Source: Arthrobacter silvisoli
Lineage (GTDB): Bacteria > Actinomycetota > Actinomycetes > Actinomycetales > Micrococcaceae
Reading direction: 5' to 3'
Assembly: GCF_003369445.1 (NCBI RefSeq)
Contig: NZ_QRCU01000018.1
Location: 1-64,000, forward strand
Length of the DNA stretch: 64,000 bases
The notes below the pieces were generated by a model that was not told the origin of the DNA, did not search any database, and worked only from the letters and a program-made list of their open reading frames with translations. Of this stretch, positions 9,365 through 18,321 are shown piece after piece; positions within the stretch are counted from its first letter, which is position 1; every line of letters begins with the position of its first letter. The position numbers were made by a program, and so were the translations under genes.

Positions 9365-10174
9365 ATGAATGCTGAAGCGACGAATCACGTGGGCAGGCTG
9401 TCCCGTCAGCAGGAGCGGCAACGGGCCATATCCGAGATGGTGATGGCCGAGGGGGCAGTGCGGATCGAACAGTTGGCTGAGCGCTTCGGCACCAGCCAGA
9501 TGACGGTTCACCGGGACCTGGACGAGTTGGAGGCTCGCGGCCTGCTACGAAAATCCCGGGGAATGGCCACAGCACTTTCATCAAGTCTGGTGGAGTCCAG
9601 TGATGTTTACCGGGCCGGTCAGCAGCAGGAGGCCAAGAAGGACATTGCCCACAGCGCCCTGGACTTCCTGGAACCCGGGCAAGCCGTATTCCTCGACGAT
9701 TCGACAACCGTCCTGCAAGTGGCGAAGCTGCTGCCCTTGCGCGCCCCCCTTACCGTGATCACCAACGTCTTCACCATCCTCGAAGAACTAAAAGGTGTCC
9801 GGGGCATCTCCTTGATCGCCCTCGGTGGTTCGTACTACAACTGGTGCAGTTCGTTCATGGGCGGAATGACAACGGAGGCCATCCGGAAGCTCCGAGCTGA
9901 CGTCTACATCATGTCCACGGCCGCCATCACGGACGATACCTGCTTCTTCCAAAGCCAGGCGACGGTAGACATCAAGCGGGCCATGTTCGATTCGTCGGCC
10001 AAACGGATCCTGCTGGCCGACCATACCAAATTCGACAAGCGGGCCCTCTATGCCCTGGCGCCACTGGCGGACTTCGACGCAGTCATCGTTGACGCCAAGA
10101 CCAGGCCGGACGACATCCGCCGCCTCGAAGCTCAAGGCGTGCCCGTCGTAGTGGCACACCCCGCCCGTTCCTGA
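9365..10174 (+). CDS. DeoR/GlpR-family transcriptional regulator
   Basis: A 269-residue regulator. The N-terminal DeoR winged helix-turn-helix spans about residues 15-70 (RIEQLAERFGTSQMTVHRDL). The C-terminal DeoRC sensor domain resembles RpiA-fold sugar-phosphate sensors, with DDSTTVLQVAKLLP near residue 118 and LLADHTKFDKRAL near 215. A very strong AGGAGG lies 7 bases before the ATG. It sits inside the tetritol operon, 39 bases after the TIM-like gene and 29 before the dehydrogenase. It most likely represses the operon and is released by a phosphorylated intermediate such as an erythrulose phosphate. The effector is inference. Confidence 0.9.
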   Translation: MNAEATNHVGRLSRQQERQRAISEMVMAEGAVRIEQLAERFGTSQMTVHRDLDELEARGLLRKSRGMATALSSSLVESSDVYRAGQQQEAKKDIAHSALDFLEPGQAVFLDDSTTVLQVAKLLPLRAPLTVITNVFTILEELKGVRGISLIALGGSYYNWCSSFMGGMTTEAIRKLRADVYIMSTAAITDDTCFFQSQATVDIKRAMFDSSAKRILLADHTKFDKRALYALAPLADFDAVIVDAKTRPDDIRRLEAQGVPVVVAHPARS

Positions 10175-10203
10175 ACCGGGCGGTACCCGAAAGGATAAAT
10201 TCT

Positions 10204-11316
10204 GTGACAAGCCTTGCCCAGACCGCCGCCGCTGATGCCGCGCTGCCCAAGTCCATGGCGGCCGTGGTCTGCCACGGTCCTGAGAATTACACCCTCGAGG
10301 ACGTACCTGTGCCCTCGCCAGGACCTGGGGAAATGCTCATCCGTGTGGAAGCCGTCGGAGTCTGCGCAAGCGACGTTAAGTGCTATCACGGAGCCCCTAA
10401 GTTCTGGGGAGACGAAAACCGGCCGGCGTGGGCGCAGCGAGGGATCATACCCGGCCACGAGTTCGTCGGTACAGTGGTGGCCGCCGACCAGAACGCCACC
10501 GTCCAGCGCCGAATGAGTATCGGCGACAGGATCGTCTGCGAGCAGATCGTTCCCTGCGAGGAGTGCCGTTACTGCCGCCGCGGCCAGTATTGGATGTGTG
10601 CTCCACACGAGATGTTCGGGTTCCGCGGATTCAACGGAGCCATGGCCCACTACGTTCTGGTGCCGGCCCGGGCCCGCGCCCACAGGGTCTCCGCCTCCAT
10701 TCCACCTCAGCACGCAGCCTTCGCCGAACCGCTCTCCTGCGCCCTGCATGCAGTCGAACGCGCAAACATCCAGTTCGACGACGTCGTCGTCGTCGCTGGC
10801 TGCGGCCCGATCGGGCTCGGTATGATCGCGGGTGCACGCGCCAAAAACCCCATCAAGGTGATCGCCCTGGATATGTCCGACGAGAAACTGGCGCTTGCGC
10901 GGAGGTGCGGAGCCGACCTCATTATCAACGTCGGCAGGGACGACGCAGTGAAGATCGTCAAGGACCTTACAGACGGATACGGAGCGGACGTATACCTCGA
11001 AGGCACCGGGCACCCCGCCGCGGTCGCCCAAGGCCTGAATCTCCTGCGCAAGCTCGGTACCTACGTGGAGTACTCCGTCTTCGGATCCGAAGTCAGCGTC
11101 GACTGGTCAATCATCGGCGATGACAAGGAACTGGACATCCTCGGCGCCCACCTCGGACCTCACTGCTGGCCCGCGGCCATCAAAATGCTCGAGAGCGGGG
11201 AACTGCCAATGGACGGGATCTGCAGCCATCAATTCCCCCTTGCCGAGTTCCAAACCGCAATCGACCTCGTGGGTAATCCCTCGGGTGGCTCGGTGAAGGT
11301 TTCCATCCTGCCCTAA
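10204..11316 (+). CDS. eltD: Erythritol/L-threitol dehydrogenase (zinc MDR family)
   Basis: A 370-residue zinc-dependent dehydrogenase. It has catalytic-site segments VGVCASDVKCYHGAPKFWGD and PGHEFVG, four structural-zinc cysteines in PCEECRYCRRGQYWMC, and a Rossmann motif VVAGCGPIGLGMI near residue 200. From memory it closely resembles the Mycobacterium smegmatis EltD enzyme along its whole length (for example YGADVYLEGTGHPAAV and DWSIIGDDKELDILGAHLG). EltD oxidises erythritol or L-threitol to L-erythrulose with NAD. Translation starts at GTG 10204 behind GAAAGGA. It is the last gene of the operon and supplies the ketose for the DhaK-type kinase. This gene carries most of the weight for the pathway assignment. 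Confidence 0.9.
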   Translation: MTSLAQTAAADAALPKSMAAVVCHGPENYTLEDVPVPSPGPGEMLIRVEAVGVCASDVKCYHGAPKFWGDENRPAWAQRGIIPGHEFVGTVVAADQNATVQRRMSIGDRIVCEQIVPCEECRYCRRGQYWMCAPHEMFGFRGFNGAMAHYVLVPARARAHRVSASIPPQHAAFAEPLSCALHAVERANIQFDDVVVVAGCGPIGLGMIAGARAKNPIKVIALDMSDEKLALARRCGADLIINVGRDDAVKIVKDLTDGYGADVYLEGTGHPAAVAQGLNLLRKLGTYVEYSVFGSEVSVDWSIIGDDKELDILGAHLGPHCWPAAIKMLESGELPMDGICSHQFPLAEFQTAIDLVGNPSGGSVKVSILP

Positions 11317-11789
11317 AGCGTCGGTGCGCATCGTCGTTCAAACGAGGATGGACTGTACCGGCCTCTCTGGATTTTGATGCAGGCCCTGTGGGAAGAAGAT
11401 TCCGCATTTCCGCAATTCCGATGGGCCAGTGTGTCGTTTGGTCTCCTGTTCGGAACCACGTGAGGGGCGGCGTCCTGGCTGGCGCTTGCGGCGGTGGCGG
11501 ACGACTCCCGGAGATTCCGGTAGAGAGACCACAGTGAGGCACGCCTCCTGTGGCTGTTATGACCGCCAGTGTGTCGGAGGAAAATCGAATATCCGGGCGA
11601 TGATCGCGCTGGCCAAGCGTTCCCTCAATGTCTTCTGGACCATTTTGTGCGACGCCACGGAGTATTACCTAACAGGGGCGCGGCTTGCGCAGTTAAGAGC
11701 CTGACCGGCGAGCCCGCCGCTAAAGTGTGGTCGAATCCCGGTATTGACCTGGTTTTGTTCGGGCGGATCCCAGAATCCGGGGGGCGACA
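11317..11789. other. Non-coding or decayed stretch after the tetritol operon
   Basis: About 470 bases with no reading frame that has recognisable protein features, a credible ribosome binding site or a clear terminator. It lies between the end of the tetritol operon and an IS256 remnant, so it is probably worn-out insertion or island DNA. Confidence 0.4.
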
Positions 11790-12019
11790 GCGTCGAGTCG
11801 GACCGACTCCGAGGGCCGGTTCTGCTGTCGGGCGACTTCGTGGGCGATGACGTCCGTGGCCCGTGAGATCGGCCAGGCCGAGACCTTGGTGCCGTAGATC
11901 TCTTCAAGGTGGGAGCCGATGTCCCGGGTGCTCATTTCGCGGGTATTAGAGCGAGAGGACCATGTGGCTGCAGCGTTGGAGTTGAGCCAGTCAGGGGAGA
12001 GGTCGTAGTCCGAGGCCAT
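11790..12019 (-). pseudogene. IS256-family transposase remnant
   Basis: The minus-strand frame contains MSTRDIGSHLEEIYGTKVSA followed by ISRATDVIAHEVARQQNRP. These match the conserved IS256-family stretch just before the first catalytic aspartate. Recognisable sequence covers only about 60 residues. The N-terminal part is missing and, after the NRP motif, similarity is lost, so the catalytic DDE residues are gone. It marks an old insertion at the border between the tetritol operon and the mosaic region. Confidence 0.7.
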
Positions 12020-12143
12020 TTACTTGGGGGACGGCGTCGTTAGCGGTCTTGTCGGCGTAGTCGGCTGGGTTCCTAGAGGAGGGCGGGGACTTGTGTGGCG
12101 TTGAGGTCTCCGCTGCTCATGCGATGGCCAGGCTGCGTTCGCG

Positions 12144-12180
12144 GAGTAGGAAGGGCTCCCCTTGGGAGCCCTTCCTACTC
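12144..12180 (-). terminator. Perfect 17-bp hairpin after the sialidase-like gene
   Basis: GAGTAGGAAGGGCTCCC at 12144-12160 and its exact complement at 12164-12180 enclose a 3-base loop, 18 bases beyond the stop of the minus-strand sialidase-like gene. It is a likely transcription terminator or 3'-end stabiliser. There is no clear T-run on the minus strand. Confidence 0.65.
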
Positions 12181-12197
12181 GGCTGCGAGTGGTTAGC

Positions 12198-13676
12198 CTA
12201 TGGTGTGATGGCGGTGAATACGGTGTCGGTCCTGTTGGAGGTGTTCGCGTCATTGGCCCGTACGGAGAGCGAAGCGAAGGACGAGCCAACGGAGGCCAGG
12301 CCGGCGTAGTCGCCCACGAAGAACCCGCGAGCCACGGGGGCGGTCATCATGTCGAACGGGCCGTACACGTGCGTCTCGCCCCCGAACGCAATAGCGCCAA
12401 CTGGGGACGCGGTGAACCAGTAGTCCGTAGGCAGCGTGTCAGTGTTCCCGATGGTGAGGTTCCGGAAGTCGTAGTACGTGATGCCCACCTTCCCACCGGC
12501 AACGCGAACGCTCGGAGTGAAGGCAGGGACGCCCTTCGGCGTGTTGGCCCGCGCCGGCGCGCTCCAGGTCGCGCCGCCATTGGTCGACGTCGAGATTGCG
12601 ACCTCGTCAAAGCGCCCGCCGTTGAACCGTGAGTCCTGCCACACGACGTACAACTGCCCGGTGACCGGGTCGACAGCCGGCTCCGGGATGATGTCTCCGG
12701 TCCGGACGGGCGCCCCCGTGTTCGGGTCGGTGACGCCAACGGTGTTGAGCTTCGCGATGACCTGTGGTGCCGTCCAGCTGGCGCCCCGGTCCGTGGACTT
12801 GGTGTAGGCCACGTTGAGCCCGTGCAGTTTGTCGACACCGTTCTTGCCCGTGCCCAGGATGAGGTCGAAGAAGTTGTAGAGCGTGCCGTCAGGGCCGACG
12901 ACGATCTGGTTGCCGATGGTCTGCTGCTTGTTGGCGGTGGGCACGATGACCGTCGGTGAACTCCACGTCGCGCCCGAGTCAGTCGTCTTGGAGAAGAGAG
13001 TCGGTCCCGCGTAGGCGGCCGCATGGGCCGTGGCCCTCGGGTTGTCGGTCGGTGAGACCAACCGGTCCCATACCGCGTAGGCCGTGCCCGGGATTGACGG
13101 GTCAGCAGTGACGGACTCCTTGTCGTTGAAGAACTGAGGAGAGCCGAGGTCTTCGATCAGGGTCTTCGGCGCAGTCCATGTTGCTCCGCCGTCGTGCGAG
13201 GTGGAGGCGAGAACGGCATTGTCGAGGCCTATGCCTTGGAACGAGATGGATACCGAGTATGCCGTGCCGTCCGGCCCTATCGAAACCCACGGGTCCGAGG
13301 CGCGGTTGTAGCGGGAAGGTCCGCCCGCCGCGCAGGCCGAAAAGGGCTGGGCTACCTCATTCCAGGTCGAGCCACCGTCCATCGAGTAACCGGCTACAAG
13401 GCCACGTGCGCCGCCGTCGGACCAGCGGTCCTGCTGCCACGCGCCGATGATGTTGTTGGAGTTGGCCGGGTTGACGGCGACCCATGGCTCAACCTCAGCG
13501 TTCGGGGAGTTTACGGCGCCGGGTGCGGAGCCCAGTGTGCAACCCGAGAACGGGCTGGCCCCGCTCGCGACGACCAGGGGGCTGAGTGTTGCCGCGGAGG
13601 CTCCGGACATGTTGAGCATGAGCGCGGCCAGCAGCATAGTAAATAGTGCGGCGTCGCGCGGGCGTCTGGCGATCAT
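12198..13676 (-). CDS. Secreted BNR/Asp-box (sialidase-like) beta-propeller protein
   Basis: A 492-residue protein with a signal peptide (positive RRPRD, hydrophobic core FTMLLAALMLNMSG, cleavage near ASA about residue 30). The mature part contains at least five Asp-box repeats of the sialidase type: SMDGGSTWNE, SHDGGATWTA, TTDSGATWSS, STDRGASWTA and STNGGATWSA. It should fold as a six-bladed propeller. Start ATG 13676 is chosen for the GGAGAA site just upstream. The Asp-box fold is shared by sialidases and many non-enzymatic propellers. I do not see a convincing arginine triad, so glycosidase activity is uncertain. It stands alone between decayed sequences. Confidence 0.8.
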   Translation of the reverse strand: MIARRPRDAALFTMLLAALMLNMSGASAATLSPLVVASGASPFSGCTLGSAPGAVNSPNAEVEPWVAVNPANSNNIIGAWQQDRWSDGGARGLVAGYSMDGGSTWNEVAQPFSACAAGGPSRYNRASDPWVSIGPDGTAYSVSISFQGIGLDNAVLASTSHDGGATWTAPKTLIEDLGSPQFFNDKESVTADPSIPGTAYAVWDRLVSPTDNPRATAHAAAYAGPTLFSKTTDSGATWSSPTVIVPTANKQQTIGNQIVVGPDGTLYNFFDLILGTGKNGVDKLHGLNVAYTKSTDRGASWTAPQVIAKLNTVGVTDPNTGAPVRTGDIIPEPAVDPVTGQLYVVWQDSRFNGGRFDEVAISTSTNGGATWSAPARANTPKGVPAFTPSVRVAGGKVGITYYDFRNLTIGNTDTLPTDYWFTASPVGAIAFGGETHVYGPFDMMTAPVARGFFVGDYAGLASVGSSFASLSVRANDANTSNRTDTVFTAITP

Positions 13677-14231
13677 TAGTTTCTCCTGCAGTGGGGGTGC
13701 TGTGGGCTGGTGCCAACCAGCCAATGGGCCGCTACGGGTCTGTGCGTTCCGGGAGACTCCAACTCACCGGGTCCTCGAGCGGCGATGCCGTCCGGGGATG
13801 CCTGGCCAGATCAGCGCCGGTCTCGACCGACGCCATCCCCCGCCGGGCAGGGTGGGGGGCTCGGAAACCCATCGTTGTCACCTCCGGATCTTGAATCCAC
13901 AGGTTGCGGCCGAATACTTCTGAACGGGACCCGGAAACTCGGTGCCGGGGGAAACTGTGCGGTGAGCCTAGTTTGAACTTCCGAGCCGAGGAATGGAAGA
14001 TCTCGGGAACAACGCTGTAGTTGACCCGCTCTGCATGCGACCGCCGAGGTGAGCCGGGAAGGCAGTGAGCGTTGGGCCGACTCGGCTGCCGGTGGTGTTC
14101 CGCAGCGTAATTGTGGTTGATGCACCGTCGAAACTCGCACCGCCATGGCTGTGCTTGCCGCCGACAACACCCTCGCCGTCCTCCGCAGCGAACAACCAAC
14201 CGACGCCGATTAACGAAACGGAACAAGACAA

Positions 14232-14267
14232 AAGCGGGTGGGTGGGGCTTCCCCCACCCGCCCGCTT
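14232..14267 (-). terminator. Rho-independent terminator (minus strand)
   Basis: A stem of 16 pairs with one G-T wobble (AAGCGGG at 14232 through CCCGCTT at 14267) has a 4-base loop. On the minus strand it is followed by TTTTGTCTTGTTC. It would end a minus-strand transcript, but no intact gene is visible upstream, which suggests the gene it served has been lost. Confidence 0.6.
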
Positions 14268-14673
14268 GAGATTCGCTCGAGTTGTGGTTCGCTATTGCTG
14301 TCGAGATTACGTTCGACACGACAGCGGTAGTCAATGCCATGGACAGCGACACATGTCTTCAGCCAGTCTGAGTGGTTTTCAGCAGTCGTTTGCATGATCA
14401 GGGGCCGTCTACACCCTAGCCGAAGAGGTCCTGCAGGGAACCTTAATCTACTGAAGTCGAAAGGGTCGAAGGGGGAGGGGCGCTGTGAAGACCCAAGAGA
14501 CGAAGATTGGCGCGCGGGCTGCGCAGATATCCCGCAGCGAGTTAATCTATTCCTCGGTTGCGGCGGTGTGGACCCTCCGGTCGGTCCCTTATCGTACTGA
14601 AAATGAAGAACCGCGCCCCGCCGATGCGCAGCGCGGCAAGTTGGCGTTAGTTCCATGAACTGGAGAACTAGGT

Positions 14674-14692
14674 GTGTGCACAATGTGCACAC
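14674..14692. repeat. Short dyad GTGTGCAC-AAT-GTGCACAC
   Basis: Two exact 8-base complementary arms flank three bases, about 45 bases before the tRNA-end repeat. The form is that of a regulator or recombinase arm-type site. No neighbouring regulator gene explains it. Confidence 0.4.
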
Positions 14693-14737
14693 TTTGTCTG
14701 CCGGACCGAGCCGTACATTGGCCGGACTGGCCCGTAC

Positions 14738-14808
14738 TCGGCATGTTTTCGGAAGTTCCCTGTGTTTCCGGGGGCTGGAACCCGGTTCGAGTCCCACCTC
14801 GGGCACAG
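14738..14808 (+). repeat. tRNA 3'-end repeat, copy A (probable fossil att site)
   Basis: Bases 14781-14808 (a 28-base core beginning CCCGGTTCGAGTCCCACC and ending CTCGGGCACAG) contain a tRNA T-loop (GGTTCGAGTCC) and the 3' strand of an acceptor stem (CCTCGGGC plus discriminator A). The expected partner GCCCGAGG at a tRNA 5' end is absent, so this is not a complete tRNA. The same core recurs at 21489-21516. An 11-base block, TCGGCATGTTT, lies exactly 43 bases before the core start in both copies. Copy A is followed by a tRNA-type terminator. Such partial tRNA ends are left by site-specific integration. Confidence 0.65.
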
Positions 14809-14813
14809 CATGA

Positions 14814-14840
14814 CCCCTCGCAAGAGGGGCTTTTGCTTTT
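14814..14840 (+). terminator. Rho-independent terminator following the tRNA-end repeat
   Basis: CCCCTC, loop GCAA, GAGGGG, then CTTTTGCTTTT. This is a compact hairpin plus T-rich tail, starting 6 bases after the repeat core. It looks like the native terminator of the tRNA gene whose 3' end is preserved here. Confidence 0.75.
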
Positions 14841-15144
14841 AACGCGTTTACAGCCTTGCGCTGGCGTGCCTCTGACGCTACGGGTGCGGTCTCCGGCTTG
14901 GCTGCCGCTGAGCCTATCCAGGTGTGTGGGGTGGCGGGGTCAGTGCCATGGCTGGTGGGCGCTCCGCCTGCTGAGCTGGGGTTATGTGGTTCCTCGTTCC
15001 GCCTTTATTGGGTGGGCCGGGGTGGCCTACACCTGGCGGGCGGCTAGGGGAACGCCTTTCGCGGTGAAACTCGCAGGAGCGGAGATTCGCCGCAAGGGCC
15101 GTGCAGAAGAGTCCCCAGTTGCCAGCCGGCCGCCGATGGCCGGG

Positions 15145-16530
15145 TCACGCCGAGGCGATGAGGCGGGGGAGGTTGGAGAGCGCTCCGGCGGCATGGGCTC
15201 GGCTGCGCTCGCGAGCCTCGGGGAGGCGTGGGTCGTCGGCGTAGCGCTCCAGCTCGGCGAAAGGATACAGCCGGCTCGTGCGCGACCAGGCGGACACGGC
15301 CGGATGCTGGCCGCGAGCCCGGGCGTTCGCCATCAGCGCGGAGTAGGCGATGAGGAAGTCGACATTCCGATCCCAGAGGTGCAGCGGGCGGCACAGCTCG
15401 TTCTTCTGGCCGTCGTCGTGGAGTTCGGCTTCGACGACGCCAAGCATCGCGTACTGGAACGAGACGGTGCCCCAGAACATCGGCTGAAGCGTGATGCGGC
15501 CGGGCTCGAAGATCGGACGAAGTGGCGGCCGGACGAGCCCCGGCGCCGCGCAGTGGAGGTGCAGCGTGTCGCGTGTCGTGGGGATGATGCCGTCGTCGAG
15601 GATGATGCGGTCGCGCTCGACAGTACGCACGTGACCGAGGCGGACCACATCCTCGATTCGCCGGAGGAGGGCGATCTCGGCTTCTCCGACGATCGCGCCG
15701 TGGAACATCGTGGGCGGCACCGAGGGATCGACCCGCAGCAGGATTCCCTGTTCGTCGAGCCGTGCGAAGAGTTCGTCAACCGTCGTCGCTTGGGCCATGG
15801 CCTCGATCTGTGCGGCGTTCGCGATGTACTGGTCGACGACGAGGTCGTGCGGCTGCAGGTAGCGTCGATTCGGCCACCATCCCTCGCGCGGTTTGATCCA
15901 CGTGAGGTCGGCGGGGTCCACACCCCGCTCGAGAAGCCACACACACGTGTCGAGGGCGGTCTTTCCCGCGCCGATCACCGTGAAGTGTCCGGCCGGGTGG
16001 GCGAGTCGGGCGAGCCCACCGGTGGGGATGCAGCGGACTCCCTCGGCCACGGCGAACGGCGGGGCGGAGGTGGCGGGGATGCGGCCCTCGAGGTACCTCG
16101 CATCCACCACGCGGCGGCGCACGGTGACGGGCACGGTGCGGCCGTCCAGGCGGGAGACGATCCGACCCTCGTCAACGAACTCGCACTCGGGCAGGTAGAC
16201 CACACGACCGGTCGGCAGGAAGACCCGCGTCATCGCCTCTTCGAAATGCGCGCAGATCTCGCTCGGGCCGGCCAACTCGTACATGCCTGCGTTCGTGCCG
16301 CTGACGTCGCGCCTGTCGGCTCCGAATGGCACGGATTCGACGCCGTAGAGGTTCGCGGGCTGGTGCAGCCGAACGAACGGATATGCGTCCTGCCAGTGCC
16401 CGCCGGGTGCGTGCCGACGATCGACGATCGCAACCGTGGCATCCGAATGCGCGAGGATCCGGTCGGTGAAGACCATCCCCGCTGTCCCCGCGCCGACCAC
16501 CAGATAGTCGGCTTCGATACGCCCGCGCAC
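15145..16530 (-). CDS. FAD/NAD(P)-binding oxidoreductase (flavin-monooxygenase-like)
   Basis: A 461-residue protein that begins with an FAD-binding Rossmann motif ([15 protein letters not shown] near residues 9-23). [21 protein letters not shown] segment follows. A second dinucleotide-binding motif, [14 protein letters not shown], lies mid-protein, and the C-terminal half is helical. This is the layout of class B flavin monooxygenase-like or pyridine-nucleotide oxidoreductases. The substrate is unknown. The start GTG 16530 is chosen because upstream codons in the same frame encode unrelated P-type ATPase debris. The gene sits alone between the tRNA-end repeat and the ATPase remnant and appears intact. 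Confidence 0.8.
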   Translation of the reverse strand: MRGRIEADYLVVGAGTAGMVFTDRILAHSDATVAIVDRRHAPGGHWQDAYPFVRLHQPANLYGVESVPFGADRRDVSGTNAGMYELAGPSEICAHFEEAMTRVFLPTGRVVYLPECEFVDEGRIVSRLDGRTVPVTVRRRVVDARYLEGRIPATSAPPFAVAEGVRCIPTGGLARLAHPAGHFTVIGAGKTALDTCVWLLERGVDPADLTWIKPREGWWPNRRYLQPHDLVVDQYIANAAQIEAMAQATTVDELFARLDEQGILLRVDPSVPPTMFHGAIVGEAEIALLRRIEDVVRLGHVRTVERDRIILDDGIIPTTRDTLHLHCAAPGLVRPPLRPIFEPGRITLQPMFWGTVSFQYAMLGVVEAELHDDGQKNELCRPLHLWDRNVDFLIAYSALMANARARGQHPAVSAWSRTSRLYPFAELERYADDPRLPEARERSRAHAAGALSNLPRLIASA

Positions 16531-16539
16531 GCACTCACA

Positions 16540-16887
16540 GTAAAAAGATTCACGCCGAATGGCCAGCACCTGCGTACCGAATTCGCTGACCACATCATTT
16601 GCCAGCAGGAGAGAGAGTGCCATCAGCAGAGGCGTGAAGATGAACGACTTCCAGGCGGAAAACCCAGCGCGAGCAGAAGCGGCACCCCAAGCTTCTTCAC
16701 GCTCACATTCAGGGCATAGGTGAGTGAACGCCGGTGGATCCTGCGGTTCTCCTTGACAAGTGCCACGATGTCCTCCGCGGGCCAGGACCGCCCCGGCAGC
16801 GGCCTTGGCCACGTCAGTGGCGCCCTCGACGGCGATCCCCACTTCGGCCTGCTTCAAGGCCGGGGCGTCGTTGACGCCGTCGCCCGT
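16540..16887 (-). pseudogene. P-type cation ATPase remnant with two frameshifts
   Basis: The minus strand encodes the P-type ATPase hinge [20 protein letters not shown] and [13 protein letters not shown] frame change follows, to a frame reading [20 protein letters not shown] and [18 protein letters not shown] second change returns to the first frame with [20 protein letters not shown]. Together these form the continuous C-terminal region of a P-type ATPase in three pieces. Everything before the hinge (phosphorylation motif, nucleotide domain) is missing. The 5' side is joined directly to a terpene-cyclase-like fragment, and the 3' side runs into the FAD oxidoreductase start. Confidence 0.75.
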
Positions 16888-17206
16888 CGGTCGCGGCGAG
16901 GGCCGGGTGTCGCGCGTGAGCCCGAACGTCTCCACGAGGAAACCGAGCTGCCGGTAGGTCTCCAGCAGGTCGTAGTCCGTCCGGGCCCGGGGCTGCCGTC
17001 CCGGGGTAGGTCCACGCCCCGCCCGCTCCCTGGCGTCGCACGATCCGGCGTGGGACCGGAGGGCCCCAGAGCGCCTCCCTAGGCGGGCTCGCGGAGCCCG
17101 GGAGCAGCTCCCGGATCGCCCAGTAGCGCACGGCCGGGTGCCCGCTCGCCAGAAGCGGGGCGATCGGGTCGAAGGGGAGGCCGTCCAGCCAAGCCATGAT
17201 CACCAT
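16888..17206 (-). pseudogene. N-terminal fragment of a prenyltransferase/squalene-cyclase-like protein, frameshifted
   Basis: The frame opens with an ATG (17206, or 17197 for MAWLDGL) and reads [20 protein letters not shown], then AIRELLPG and [17 protein letters not shown]. This resembles the start of HEAT/terpene-cyclase-like actinobacterial proteins. A frameshift then moves to [20 protein letters not shown], after which the sequence continues as P-type ATPase. Roughly the first 100 residues survive. The family call is from memory of similar proteins and is moderate. The join itself is directly visible. Confidence 0.55.
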
Positions 17207-17370
17207 GATCGCGGATCGGTGGGCGCACCGCGCGTCACGGCCGTCGACCGGGCCTTGGTCCCTTCCGCCCCCTCTGATGCCACGGTCTACTGATGTTCAT
17301 GGACAGAGGGGGCCGTTAGGCTGGGTTTGTCGGCTGCCGGTGGGGGTGGCCACGTGCCAGGGGGTACGCC

Positions 17371-18321
17371 GTGGGTCATGCTGGAAAACTCGTTGTGGTC
17401 GGCGCGGGCGCTGTCGGGAGCTCGACGGTGTACGCCGCGCTCATCCGCGGATCTGCTCGTGAGATTGTTCTCTACGACATCGACGCGCCCAAGGTCGAGG
17501 CTGAGGTGCTCGACCTCGCCCACGGAACCCAGTTCACGGGCGCGTCGAGTGTTACCGGCGGGACGGATGTCGCGCTGGCGTCGGGGGCCGACGTCGTCGT
17601 GATCACGGCCGGGGCGAAGCAGAAGCCGGGCCAGACCCGCCTCGAGCTGGCGGGGACGAACGCGCGCATCCTGGAGGACCTGCTCCCAAGGCTCCTCGAT
17701 CAAGCGCCAGACGCCGTCTACATGCTCGTCACCAACCCGTGCGACGTGCTCACCGTCGTGGCGCAGCGCATCTCGGGTCTGCCGGCCGGGCGCGTCTTCG
17801 CCTCGGGCACGGTGCTTGACACTTCCCGGCTGCGGTGGCTCGTCGCCGACAAGGCGGGCGTCTCGCCGTCGTCGGTCCACGCGCACATCGTCGGCGAGCA
17901 CGGCGACACGGAGTTCCCCCTGTGGACCAATGCGAGCATTGGCGGGGTGCCGCTCAAGGACTGGACCGCGCCCGACGGCCCGATGCCCTTCACACCGGAC
18001 GCACTCGACGATCTGGCCCGCGAGGTGGCGCACGCGGCGTATCGTGTGATCGCGGGAAAAGGCGCGACCAACTACGCGATCGGGCTATCCGCGGCACGCA
18101 TCATCGAGGCTGTGCTCGGGCGTGAAGACGCGGTGCTTCCCGTTTCCACGGTCCTCGACGGTCCGTATGGGATCAGCGGCGTCGCCTTGAGCCTGCCGTC
18201 CGTCGTGGGGGAGGGCGGTGTGCGGCGCGTCCTTGAGGTCCCTATGGACGACGGCGAACTCGCGCACCTCGCGCGGTCGGCGGAAGCGCTGCGGGCCTCG
18301 GCCGCGTCGCTCGGGTACTGA
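17371..18321 (+). CDS. ldh: L-lactate dehydrogenase
   Basis: A 316-residue NAD-dependent L-lactate dehydrogenase. Visible features are the Rossmann motif [16 protein letters not shown], the aspartate of LYDID, and the substrate loop [10 protein letters not shown] with the glutamine typical of lactate rather than malate dehydrogenases. NPCDVLT, the aspartate-arginine pair in [10 protein letters not shown] and the catalytic histidine in [13 protein letters not shown] are also present. The enzyme reduces pyruvate to L-lactate or the reverse. The start is GTG 17371, with GGGGG about 6-10 bases upstream. It has no operon partners and lies between fragmentary genes, so it may have arrived with the island. 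Confidence 0.9.
   Translation: MGHAGKLVVVGAGAVGSSTVYAALIRGSAREIVLYDIDAPKVEAEVLDLAHGTQFTGASSVTGGTDVALASGADVVVITAGAKQKPGQTRLELAGTNARILEDLLPRLLDQAPDAVYMLVTNPCDVLTVVAQRISGLPAGRVFASGTVLDTSRLRWLVADKAGVSPSSVHAHIVGEHGDTEFPLWTNASIGGVPLKDWTAPDGPMPFTPDALDDLAREVAHAAYRVIAGKGATNYAIGLSAARIIEAVLGREDAVLPVSTVLDGPYGISGVALSLPSVVGEGGVRRVLEVPMDDGELAHLARSAEALRASAASLGY

Larger units (their letters stand above)
13677..14737. other. Gene-poor stretch upstream of the sialidase-like gene
   Basis: About 1.06 kb without a credible gene. Open frames on either strand lack ribosome binding sites and recognisable domains. It contains a terminator-like hairpin for minus-strand transcription and a short dyad, listed separately. 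The upstream end presumably holds the promoter of the sialidase-like gene, but no clear -35/-10 pair was identified. Confidence 0.4.

Noticed and set aside
14210..14806. Minus-strand protein starting MPEVGLEPG
   Set aside because: This start is the reverse reading of a tRNA T-arm and acceptor end, a well-known false gene call; the rest has no protein features.
14738..14808. Complete tRNA gene at copy A or copy B of the tRNA-end repeat
   Set aside because: Only the T-loop and 3' acceptor strand are present; the 5' acceptor strand (GCCCGAGG) and a D/anticodon arm cannot be placed, and the T-stem does not pair.
14674..16719. 681-codon plus-strand open frame
   Set aside because: It runs over the tRNA-end repeat and antisense to the FAD oxidoreductase, with no family features.
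15145..16935. Single 596-residue oxidoreductase with an N-terminal extension
   Set aside because: The first 135 codons are P-type ATPase and cyclase-like debris with frame changes; the flavoenzyme starts at about 16530.
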